In this document: positions 1 to 5,395 of the stretch, in pieces
How positions within the stretch are numbered: the first letter of the stretch is position 1
Layout: each line of letters begins with the position of its first letter
Source: Pelotomaculum sp.
Lineage (GTDB): Bacteria; Bacillota; Desulfotomaculia; Desulfotomaculales; Pelotomaculaceae
Length of the DNA: 6,403 nucleotides
Reading direction: 5' to 3'
NCBI GenBank assembly: GCA_022839445.1
Contig: JALHFC010000063.1
Location: forward strand, 1-6,403
The notes under the pieces: generated by a model
Seen by the model: only the letters and a program-made list of their open reading frames with translations
The model's database searches: none
What the model was told of the DNA's origin: nothing
Translations under genes and position numbers: made by a program

Positions 1-27
1 TAAATCTGCGTTAATCTGCGTCAATAA
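1..27. repeat. Short degenerate 10-bp tandem repeat at window edge
   Basis: TAAATCTGCG (1-10) is followed by TTAATCTGCG (11-20) and a degraded third unit beginning TCAAT (21-25). On the other strand the unit reads as ACGCAGATTA-like. The array is cut by the window edge, so its full length is unknown. It lies in the non-coding stretch downstream of galU. Confidence 0.5.
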
Positions 28-63
28 TGTCCTTTTGCAACGCCCCTATTTTCAACGATAAGG

Positions 64-948
64 TCACACAGGTTCATTAATTTTAGCGCAAAGTGTTCTT
101 AAGTATTCCCTGAATGCCCCGGACAAATCCGGCCGGGCGAGGGCAAATTCTACCGTGGCTTGGAGATAGCCCAGCTTATTGCCCACATCGTAGCGCTTGC
201 CCTGGAAAGCCAGCCCGTACATCGCCTGTTCCCGGCAAAGCACTTTTAAGGCGTCGGTGAGCTGGATTTCCCCTCCGGCGCCGGGCTCTGCCCCGGCGAG
301 AACAGGGAAAATACCGGGCTCAATAATATAGCGGCCCATTATCGCGAGACGAGAGGGCGCGTTGTCCTGGGAGGGCTTCTCCACCAGGTCGCTGATCCGG
401 TAGATGCCGGGTTGCTCTTGAACAGCGTCCAAGATCCCGTACTTGGATACCTCTTCCTGGGGGACCTCCATCACGGCAATAACGGTGGACTGGACTTGAT
501 CATAAAGATCCATCAACTGCCTCAAGCAAGGCCTGTCTGACTGCACTATATCGTCGCCTAAAAGCACTGCAAAAGGCTCGTCGCGAACAAACTGCCTGGC
601 GCAGTAAACAGCGTGACCCAAGCCCAGCGGCTCTTTTTGCCGGGTGTAATAAATGTCGGCGAGCTTACCCAGCTCCTGCACCATCTCCAGGAGCTCGGCA
701 TTCCCCTTTTCCTCCAAACGCACTTCCAGCTCCAAAGATTTATCGAAATGATCTACTATAGAGCGTTTGCTCTTGCCCGTAATAATCAATATTTCGTTTA
801 TCCCCGACTCGATAATTTCCTCAACTATGTACTGAATGGCCGGTTTGTCGACAATAGGAAGCATTTCCTTGGGCTGGGCTTTGGTAGCGGGCAAAAAACG
901 CACCCCTAAGCCTGCGGCGGGTATAACTGCTTTTTTGACTTTTTTCAC
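64..948 (-). CDS. galU: UTP-glucose-1-phosphate uridylyltransferase GalU
   Basis: A 294-residue cytoplasmic nucleotidyltransferase making UDP-glucose from UTP and glucose-1-phosphate, a precursor for surface polysaccharides and glycolipids. The N-terminal nucleotide-binding signature AGLGVRFLPATKAQPKEMLP (12-31) is intact. It is followed by PLGLGHAV (107-114), LLGDDI (129-134), the sugar-binding LVEKPS (188-193), GAGGEIQLTDAL (223-234) and KRYDVGNKLGYLQA (251-264). Length and motif order match bacterial GalU (GtaB in bacilli). GTG at 948 is supported by GAGGGGG (962-956) 7 bases upstream. The beginning of the gene has two A6 runs. It is 42 bases downstream of tagO but separated from it by a terminator-like hairpin, so its expression probably relies on read-through; no clear promoter of its own is visible. 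No terminator is evident in the 63 bases after its stop. Confidence 0.97.
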   Translation of the reverse strand: MKKVKKAVIPAAGLGVRFLPATKAQPKEMLPIVDKPAIQYIVEEIIESGINEILIITGKSKRSIVDHFDKSLELEVRLEEKGNAELLEMVQELGKLADIYYTRQKEPLGLGHAVYCARQFVRDEPFAVLLGDDIVQSDRPCLRQLMDLYDQVQSTVIAVMEVPQEEVSKYGILDAVQEQPGIYRISDLVEKPSQDNAPSRLAIMGRYIIEPGIFPVLAGAEPGAGGEIQLTDALKVLCREQAMYGLAFQGKRYDVGNKLGYLQATVEFALARPDLSGAFREYLRTLCAKINEPV

Positions 949-980
949 GAAAAAACCCCCTCGCTCAACAATTAATTAGT

Positions 981-1008
981 AAAAACGGTCCTACATACGT
1001 GAGGACCG
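981..1008 (-). terminator. Intrinsic-terminator-like hairpin overlapping the tagO stop codon
   Basis: On the minus strand CGGTCCT (1008-1002) pairs perfectly with AGGACCG (992-986) around a 9-base loop, followed directly by T5 (985-981). The tagO stop TAG (993-991) lies at the loop/stem boundary. galU begins only 42 bases after the tagO stop, so the element probably reduces rather than abolishes transcription into galU. Confidence 0.7.
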
Positions 1009-2085
1009 CTGCTTTTCCTTATTTGTTTGAGATAGATATGTGGCTTTCCCCCTAGCCCCGGCAATCCCTATTCTATTTGCAAGAGCTAGAATGACCGTTG
1101 ATAGGACCAACAGGAAAATCATGGCCTGCTTCGGCGGGATTAGCGTCATGGCGATGGCGCTGATCCCAAGGACGACGTTAACCCCGTAAAGCGAAACAAC
1201 CGCCTGGCGGTGGCTGAGCCCAATCTGGAGCAGCCGGTGGTGAAGGTGCTCTTTGTCCGGCTGGAAGATAGGCTTATGGCCCTGGTAACGCCTGACGATT
1301 GCAAATACGGTGTCGAGTATGGGGATGCCTAAAATAACTACCGGTATTATAATGGAAACATATGTGGCGCCTTTGGCTAGCCCCATTATCGCCAAGGTAG
1401 CCACGCTAAATCCTAAATACATGGAACCGCTGTCGCCGAGAAATATCCGCGCCGGGAAAAAATTGTAGCGCAAAAAGCCGATGATTGCCGCCGCGAGGAC
1501 CAGCGCCAAAACAGCAGCGTCCCACTGGCCCTGCGTGCCCCCGGTCCTGGACGCCTCGATCCAAACCACGGCCGCCAGTGTCAGCGAGGCAATGCCGGCT
1601 GTTCCACCGGCAAGCCCGTCCAAGCCGTCGATCAGGTTGACCGCATTGGTAACCGATATTATCCACAGTATAGTCACGGGAATGCTTAAGATCCCTAGGG
1701 CTAGTGATTCGCTTGAAAAAGGGTTGGTCAGGAACTCTACCTTCAGACCGAACGAAATCACAACACACGCCGCTACCACCTGTCCCCCGAGCTTCACCCA
1801 GGGGGACACCCCTTTGGTATCGTCAATGTATCCGAGTAAGACTATTAAAGCCCCGCCCAGCAACAGCCCCGCCGTTTGGAGGGTGATCTCCCTGGTCAGC
1901 GCGACTGCTACCACAAAGCTGATGAATATCGCCAGACCACCGAGCCTGGGCATAACTTGCTTATGTATTTTTCTGTGGTTGGGACAATCCAGGGCGCCAC
2001 ATTTAAAAGCCAATTTCCTGATCATGGGGGTAACCAGCAGGGCCAACACGAATGCCAGCAATACAGCCGTTACCATTATCTGCAC
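991..2085 (-). CDS. tagO: WecA/TagO-type undecaprenyl-phosphate sugar-1-phosphate transferase
   Basis: A 364-residue polytopic membrane enzyme of the MraY/WecA (PNPT) family. It transfers a sugar-1-phosphate, typically GlcNAc-1-P from UDP-GlcNAc, to undecaprenyl phosphate, the first step of teichoic acid, secondary wall polymer or O-antigen-like synthesis. Diagnostic motifs are the Asp pair Asp88-Asp89 in GYIDDTKG, NAVNLIDGLDGLAGG (147-161), FLGDSGSMYLG (215-225) with Asp218, and the histidine motif HLHHR (280-284) that separates WecA/TagO from MraY-type enzymes. About ten hydrophobic segments are visible, starting with residues 3-20. The C-terminal tail from about 345 is polar and basic. GTG at 2085 is chosen because GGAGGG (2097-2092) lies 6 bases upstream; an in-frame ATG three codons later is too far from it. 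A promoter sits directly upstream, and a terminator-like hairpin overlaps the stop. The tagO symbol is by function; wecA is equally defensible. Confidence 0.94.
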   Translation of the reverse strand: MQIMVTAVLLAFVLALLVTPMIRKLAFKCGALDCPNHRKIHKQVMPRLGGLAIFISFVVAVALTREITLQTAGLLLGGALIVLLGYIDDTKGVSPWVKLGGQVVAACVVISFGLKVEFLTNPFSSESLALGILSIPVTILWIISVTNAVNLIDGLDGLAGGTAGIASLTLAAVVWIEASRTGGTQGQWDAAVLALVLAAAIIGFLRYNFFPARIFLGDSGSMYLGFSVATLAIMGLAKGATYVSIIIPVVILGIPILDTVFAIVRRYQGHKPIFQPDKEHLHHRLLQIGLSHRQAVVSLYGVNVVLGISAIAMTLIPPKQAMIFLLVLSTVILALANRIGIAGARGKATYLSQTNKEKQRSSRM

Positions 2086-2126
2086 GCATATCCCTCCAGC
2101 AAAGCAAGTCCAAGCACATCATAGGT

Positions 2127-2155
2127 ATTTTACCGCATTGGCAGGCACATGACAA
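2127..2155 (-). promoter_or_regulatory. Sigma-A-type promoter for tagO(-galU)
   Basis: On the minus strand a -35 box TTGTCA (2155-2150) and a -10 box TAAAAT (2132-2127) are separated by exactly 17 bases. Each matches the consensus at five of six positions. An AT-rich stretch lies just upstream. Transcription would start near 2120, giving a leader of about 35 bases that contains the GGAGGG ribosome-binding site before the GTG at 2085. Confidence 0.72.
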
Positions 2156-2192
2156 TAATAAATTATCAACCTGTTAGCGCCCAACAACTATT

Positions 2193-2220
2193 AAAAAAGC
2201 AACGGAGGCTAGTTTGCTTT
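2193..2220 (-). terminator. Weak second hairpin with T-run
   Basis: On the minus strand AAAGCAA (2220-2214) pairs with TTGCTTT (2202-2196) around an 11-base loop, and the T-run continues to 2193. The stem has only two G-C pairs, so it would be a weak or backup terminator upstream of the tagO promoter. Confidence 0.3.
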
Positions 2221-2284
2221 AAAGAACTCCATATACCGCCCGCTTTCGCCAAATTACCAATTGCCGTTTAAAAACTCGACTTTT

Positions 2285-2519
2285 TTAGAAAGTATCAATG
2301 TTAAAAACTACGACTCCCCCGCCGGGGATGTCCCTTCGGGGAAGTCTTTCGGTTAAGATGTCTCCAGTTTTAAAATTGTCACCTTTGGCGGTAATTCGTT
2401 CAATAGCTATTGGTTGGATAGGCGATACCGGCAACGCTGATCACGGAGTCCAAGTCAATTTCCCCCAGGTTGGCAATGGCGTTACGGTCACTACTAATAT
2501 ATATCCTTAATTTAAGCAT
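2285..2519 (-). pseudogene. Possible small frameshifted gene, function unknown
   Basis: ATG at 2519 opens a 39-residue frame ending in TGA at 2402-2400. From roughly GAC (codon 11) its codons have C/G-rich third positions like the neighbouring genes. An overlapping frame, shifted by one base, is open from 2440 to the TAA at 2287-2285 (51 residues) and contains RITAKGDNFKTGDIL and PGGGVVVFN, which look protein-like although third positions there are less GC-rich. Joining them between 2440 and 2403 would give a product of about 80 residues, as expected if one base had been gained or two lost. There is no good ribosome-binding site before 2519, and the second frame runs through a terminator-like hairpin. 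I do not recognise the product. It may equally be non-coding. Confidence 0.2.
2303..2346 (-). terminator. Probable intrinsic terminator ending the SLH-GT-GT-fabZ unit
   Basis: In the minus-strand transcript GACUUCCCC (2346-2338) pairs with GGGGGAGUC (2320-2312) over 9 bp, including one U-G wobble. The 17-base loop can form an inner GGG/CCC pairing. A U5 run (2307-2303) begins four bases after the stem. The GC-rich stem and T-run fit a Rho-independent terminator; the 4-base gap before the T-run is slightly suboptimal. It lies about 250 bases beyond the fabZ stop and upstream of the tagO promoter. Confidence 0.6.
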
Positions 2520-2593
2520 GGTTTACCAATCGCACGTGCTGCCTGTTTTATCTGCTACTGTTATTGTTTAAAACAAAGCATGGGTGTTTAGTT

Positions 2594-3022
2594 TTAATCT
2601 TTTTGCACCGCAAACATGAGCTCGGCCTCCGCCGCCATTTCCTCTCCCACGTAAGCCGCAGCGTAACTTTTGCCGACCGAACCGCGCAACTTCCGGACTT
2701 CCACCTCTATCCGGAGTTGATCACCGGGAAAAACCTGCCGCCGGAAGCGGGCTTTGTCAATACCGGCAAAGAGGGCAATTTTTCCGGCAAATTCCGGCAT
2801 TTTTAAAATAGCGACCGCTCCTACCTGGGCCATGGCCTCGATAATCAGTACCCCCGGCATCACCGGGCATCCGGGAAAATGACCCTGGAAATACGGCTCG
2901 TTGACGCTGACGTTCTTGATCCCCACAGCACGCCGGCCCTCATCAATTTCCAGGATGCGGTCGACCAGCAAAAAAGGATACCGGTGTGGTAATATCGCCT
3001 GGATCTGGTTAATGTCCAGCAA
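2594..3022 (-). CDS. fabZ: (3R)-hydroxyacyl-ACP dehydratase FabZ
   Basis: A 142-residue hot-dog-fold enzyme of type II fatty acid synthesis. It dehydrates (3R)-hydroxyacyl-ACP to trans-2-enoyl-ACP in the cytoplasm. The sequence is canonical: LPHRYPFLLVDRI (11-23), the active-site segment YFQGHFPGCPVMPGV (44-58) with catalytic His48, and Glu62 in IEAMAQ, followed by AGIDKARFRRQVFPGD (86-101). Length matches bacterial FabZ. The start is TTG at 3022, since the frame upstream runs to an in-frame TAA at 3070-3068 with no ATG or GTG; AGAAGGGGG (3043-3035) provides the ribosome-binding site. It lies 71 bases after a glycosyltransferase gene and before a roughly 510-base gap, with no other fatty acid genes in the window. 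Although a lipid gene among surface-glycan genes is reminiscent of lipid A loci, no lpx gene is visible, so a housekeeping role is the simpler reading. Confidence 0.97.
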   Translation of the reverse strand: MLDINQIQAILPHRYPFLLVDRILEIDEGRRAVGIKNVSVNEPYFQGHFPGCPVMPGVLIIEAMAQVGAVAILKMPEFAGKIALFAGIDKARFRRQVFPGDQLRIEVEVRKLRGSVGKSYAAAYVGEEMAAEAELMFAVQKD

Positions 3023-3043
3023 TTTGTTTGCAAACCCCCTTCT
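3023..3043 (-). promoter_or_regulatory. Ribosome-binding site that supports the TTG start of fabZ
   Basis: AGAAGGGGG (3043-3035) lies 12 bases before TTG at 3022. No ATG or GTG exists in frame between the upstream TAA (3070-3068) and the conserved FabZ N-terminus, so this site and TTG together define the start. The spacer contains the perfect 10-bp palindrome GTTTGCAAAC (3035-3026). Confidence 0.6.
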
Positions 3044-3093
3044 TTTCGCATCATCCGGCTTGGCACGTTAAAATCTCATCCATTTCACAGACT

Positions 3094-4218
3094 CTACTTT
3101 GATTCCATTAAACTGTAATATAAGTCCGTAAGTTTACCGGCCATGACTTTCGCGCTAAACCCTTTCTCCACCTCTGCCGCTGCCCGGGCTCCCATGTCTG
3201 CAGCCACGTCCGGGTTTTCCAGCAAGAAATCGATCTTTCCCGCTAGGGCTATGGCGTCTGCAGGCGGCACAAGAAAGGCAATGCGGCCGTCTTCCCCGGC
3301 TATTTCCGCCAGCCCGCCCACAGCGCTGGCCACACATGCTTTGGCCAGGCACATCCCCTCAATCATGCTGATCCCGAAAGCTTCCGTGAGCGACGGTATT
3401 ACCATTATGTCCATCATAGCTATTAACTGCGCCACATTTTCCCGGAATCCGGTAAATATCACTCTTTCGCCAATCCCGCAGCGCCGTGCTACCTCTTTCA
3501 TCTCACCGAGCAAGGAACCCGTGCCGACCACGACGAAAAATACATCTTTCCGCCTTTCCAGTACTCTGGCAGCCGCCTCCAGGAAATACCGGTGCCCCTT
3601 TTCCGGCTCCACACGGGCTACCATTCCTACCAGCCGGCCTTCCCCGAACTCAGACCGGGGCGCCGGGTCCCTCTCGCAAGCCTGTTTCCTGAATTGCTCC
3701 AGGTCAATGCCGTTGTAAATCAACTCTATTTTTTCCCGAGGCATGCCGCTCGAGACCAAGCTTTCTTGAACAGCCCGGCTGACGGCTATTACACGCCGGC
3801 AGGTGATACGGTTTAAAAAACCCGCGACCATCCTTTTTAAACTGCCGCCGGATACCTCCCAATCCATCCGGTGCTTGGTGTATACAACGCAGGGCGCACC
3901 GGCGGCAATAGCGGCCAGCCGCCCTGAAAAGGCGGCGTGTGTATGTACGACGTCAATTTTATTCCCCTTGATGATACTGCTTACCTCGCGCAAAAGCCCG
4001 GCCAGGCCGCGCCACCCCAATGAGCGATCCCCGGCAAAATAAGGACTGGTATGAGTTTCAACACCGGCTTTGGCGCAACGCTCCACCAGCAAAGAACCGG
4101 CAGGGCAAAGCACCCTTACTTCCAGCTTAGCCCGGTCGTAGTGTTCCAGGAAAGACAGCAAGTGGCGCCCGGCTCCGCCGATGTTGGTGTCGCTAATCAT
4201 GTGGAGTATTCTGAGCAT
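3094..4218 (-). CDS. GT4 family glycosyltransferase
   Basis: A 374-residue classical GT4 (GT-B fold, retaining) glycosyltransferase, likely acting on the cytoplasmic face of the membrane in surface polysaccharide assembly. The glycine-rich N-terminal loop is DTNIGGAGRHL (10-20), followed by HTHAAFSGR (92-100) and the linker motif YNGID (168-172). The donor-phosphate motif ARVEPEKG (201-208) has Arg202 and Lys207. VVGTG (230-234) and TGFRENV (256-262) are also typical. The EX7E motif is intact, with Glu279 and Glu287 in TEAFGISMIEGM. No signal peptide or membrane segment is evident. ATG at 4218 is the only sensible start, because an in-frame TAA lies immediately upstream; a weak GGTGA (4230-4226) sits 7 bases before it. 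The gap to the preceding glycosyltransferase gene is 27 bases, consistent with one operon. The length is normal for the family. Substrates are not predictable from sequence alone. Confidence 0.92.
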   Translation of the reverse strand: MLRILHMISDTNIGGAGRHLLSFLEHYDRAKLEVRVLCPAGSLLVERCAKAGVETHTSPYFAGDRSLGWRGLAGLLREVSSIIKGNKIDVVHTHAAFSGRLAAIAAGAPCVVYTKHRMDWEVSGGSLKRMVAGFLNRITCRRVIAVSRAVQESLVSSGMPREKIELIYNGIDLEQFRKQACERDPAPRSEFGEGRLVGMVARVEPEKGHRYFLEAAARVLERRKDVFFVVVGTGSLLGEMKEVARRCGIGERVIFTGFRENVAQLIAMMDIMVIPSLTEAFGISMIEGMCLAKACVASAVGGLAEIAGEDGRIAFLVPPADAIALAGKIDFLLENPDVAADMGARAAAEVEKGFSAKVMAGKLTDLYYSLMESK

Positions 4219-4245
4219 TTATATTTCACCATTATGATTTAGCAG

Positions 4246-5391
4246 TTATTCCTTTTCTTTTGATTTCTCCTTCTTTAAAACCGCTTCATAAACTTTAGCC
4301 GTATCGGCGGCCATTTTTACACTGCTGTATTCTTCAACAATAAACTTCCTTAAAGATAAACCCCTTTTTCCCCTGTCATCGGGGGGCAACAGTAAAAACC
4401 GTCTCACAGCGTCCTCCAGGTTTTGAACGGTAGCTTTCTTTTTAAACTGGCGCCCGGTAAAATTATCATTTTTAAAAAGCGGCAGGCTGCCTTCATTGAT
4501 CAACCCTCCGTATCCCTCCCCGCCTGCCAGGAGGACATTCCTGGCGCAAGCCATGGCCTCCAGCGCCACCCGGCTAACCCCGACAACCAAATCGCCGGCA
4601 ACCATGATCCGGTTTACGTCTTTGCGCGCACCCAGAAGACGGACTAACTCCGTGCCGGTCCGGACATTTGCTTCTCCTGCCTTGGACGCAACATCGTAAA
4701 AATTTTTTCCCTCCCCAACGATAACCAGGCGAATATCCGGGAACTCGACGTATAGCCGGGCGCAGGCTTCGATAAGATTTTCCGCCAGGGGGGCCAGCGT
4801 ACTGTCTAGCCTGCTCACGTACACAATTAGCTTATCATCAGGAACGCGCCTTAATTCGTTTTCAATATCCCCGACCGGTAGATCCGGGTTAAACGCTTCG
4901 ATGTCGATCCCGTTGGGGATTAAAATAATATTTTTCTCCGCTACCCTGAACTTGTTGATCAGGTGCTCTTTGATATCGGAACTGATGACGATGGTTTTTT
5001 CTCCCCACCTGGACAGAAACCTTAAATGAAGGCCGGCAGCAAACATAGCATGGGCAGTGGTAACAAAACGGATACCGGTAAGCCTTCTTGCCAGATCAGA
5101 AACAAAAGCCGGTATGCGGGCGTGGGCGTGGATAAGCGCAACATCCTCCGCAGCAATGATGGACCTTATGGCCGCTACCGAGCTGTATATGGAAGCCGGC
5201 TTGGAATTGTCAAGGGGCGCCTGATAGTGCCTGATCCCGTAACGGGCGATTGTATCCTCGTATATACCCCCGCTGGATACCATCGCTACGTTGAAACCCA
5301 TCTCTTTCAGGTGGCGCGCCAAAACCACGGCATGTGTTTCGACGCCGCCAATCTCAAGTCCCATCAGCGCCATCAGCACTGTTGCAGGCAT
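4246..5391 (-). CDS. GT4-like glycosyltransferase, divergent donor site
   Basis: A 381-residue cytoplasmic enzyme of GT-B fold, probably adding a sugar from a nucleotide donor to a lipid-linked surface glycan. The N-terminal half has the acceptor-side glycine loop GLEIGGVETH (11-20) and HAHARIP (88-94). The C-terminal half has IPNGIDIEAFNP (158-169), VSRLDS (192-197), VIVGEG (223-228) and ALEAMAC (276-282). The canonical GT4 EX7E pair is incomplete: Glu278 is present but the position eight residues earlier is Val270. The Lys expected five residues after Arg194 is Leu199. A segment GGEGYGG...NFTGR (290-314) recalls a clostridial subfamily that shares these changes, so this may be a distinct lineage rather than a damaged gene. 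The tail is highly charged (KKEKSKEKE). ATG at 5391 is supported by AAGGTGGAG at 5410-5402, inside the end of the SLH gene, which implies translational coupling. Donor and acceptor cannot be inferred. Confidence 0.88.
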   Translation of the reverse strand: MPATVLMALMGLEIGGVETHAVVLARHLKEMGFNVAMVSSGGIYEDTIARYGIRHYQAPLDNSKPASIYSSVAAIRSIIAAEDVALIHAHARIPAFVSDLARRLTGIRFVTTAHAMFAAGLHLRFLSRWGEKTIVISSDIKEHLINKFRVAEKNIILIPNGIDIEAFNPDLPVGDIENELRRVPDDKLIVYVSRLDSTLAPLAENLIEACARLYVEFPDIRLVIVGEGKNFYDVASKAGEANVRTGTELVRLLGARKDVNRIMVAGDLVVGVSRVALEAMACARNVLLAGGEGYGGLINEGSLPLFKNDNFTGRQFKKKATVQNLEDAVRRFLLLPPDDRGKRGLSLRKFIVEEYSSVKMAADTAKVYEAVLKKEKSKEKE

Positions 5392-5395
5392 TGAT

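Larger units (their letters stand above)
2086..2593. other. 508-base intergenic region between fabZ and tagO
   Basis: No convincing intact gene was found here. From the fabZ end, the minus strand holds an AT-rich palindrome (2564-2576), a small possibly frameshifted reading frame (2519-2285), a strong hairpin with a T-run (2346-2303), a weaker A/T hairpin with a T6 run (2220-2193), an AT-rich stretch (about 2154-2185) and the tagO promoter (2155-2127). A plus-strand frame at 2298-2510 (70 residues) has no ribosome-binding site and no recognisable motif. The arrangement is that of an operon boundary: the end of the SLH-glycosyltransferase-fabZ unit and the start of the tagO-galU unit. Confidence 0.7.

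Noticed and set aside
613..909. A 98-codon open frame on the plus strand
   Set aside because: It is entirely antisense to galU, has no domain signature, and its apparent protein follows from the galU codons.
1481..2152. A 223-codon open frame on the plus strand
   Set aside because: It lies antisense to the strongly supported TagO/WecA gene and its translation has low complexity (A/T/S/P-rich) with no recognisable domain.
2298..2510. A 70-codon plus-strand frame in the intergenic region
   Set aside because: It has no clear ribosome-binding site, begins in the terminator-like hairpin region and shows no recognisable motif; the minus-strand reading fits the neighbours' codon bias slightly better, though neither is convincing.
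3023..3093. A ten-codon mini-frame before fabZ as a leader peptide
   Set aside because: It has no ribosome-binding site, no regulatory codon run and no terminator/antiterminator structure; it is most likely chance.
3143..3718. A 191-codon open frame on the plus strand
   Set aside because: It is antisense to a glycosyltransferase gene with all its motifs intact; it is a shadow of GC-rich codon usage.
5026..5394. A 122-codon open frame on the plus strand
   Set aside because: It is antisense to the first glycosyltransferase gene, with no motif and no supporting context.
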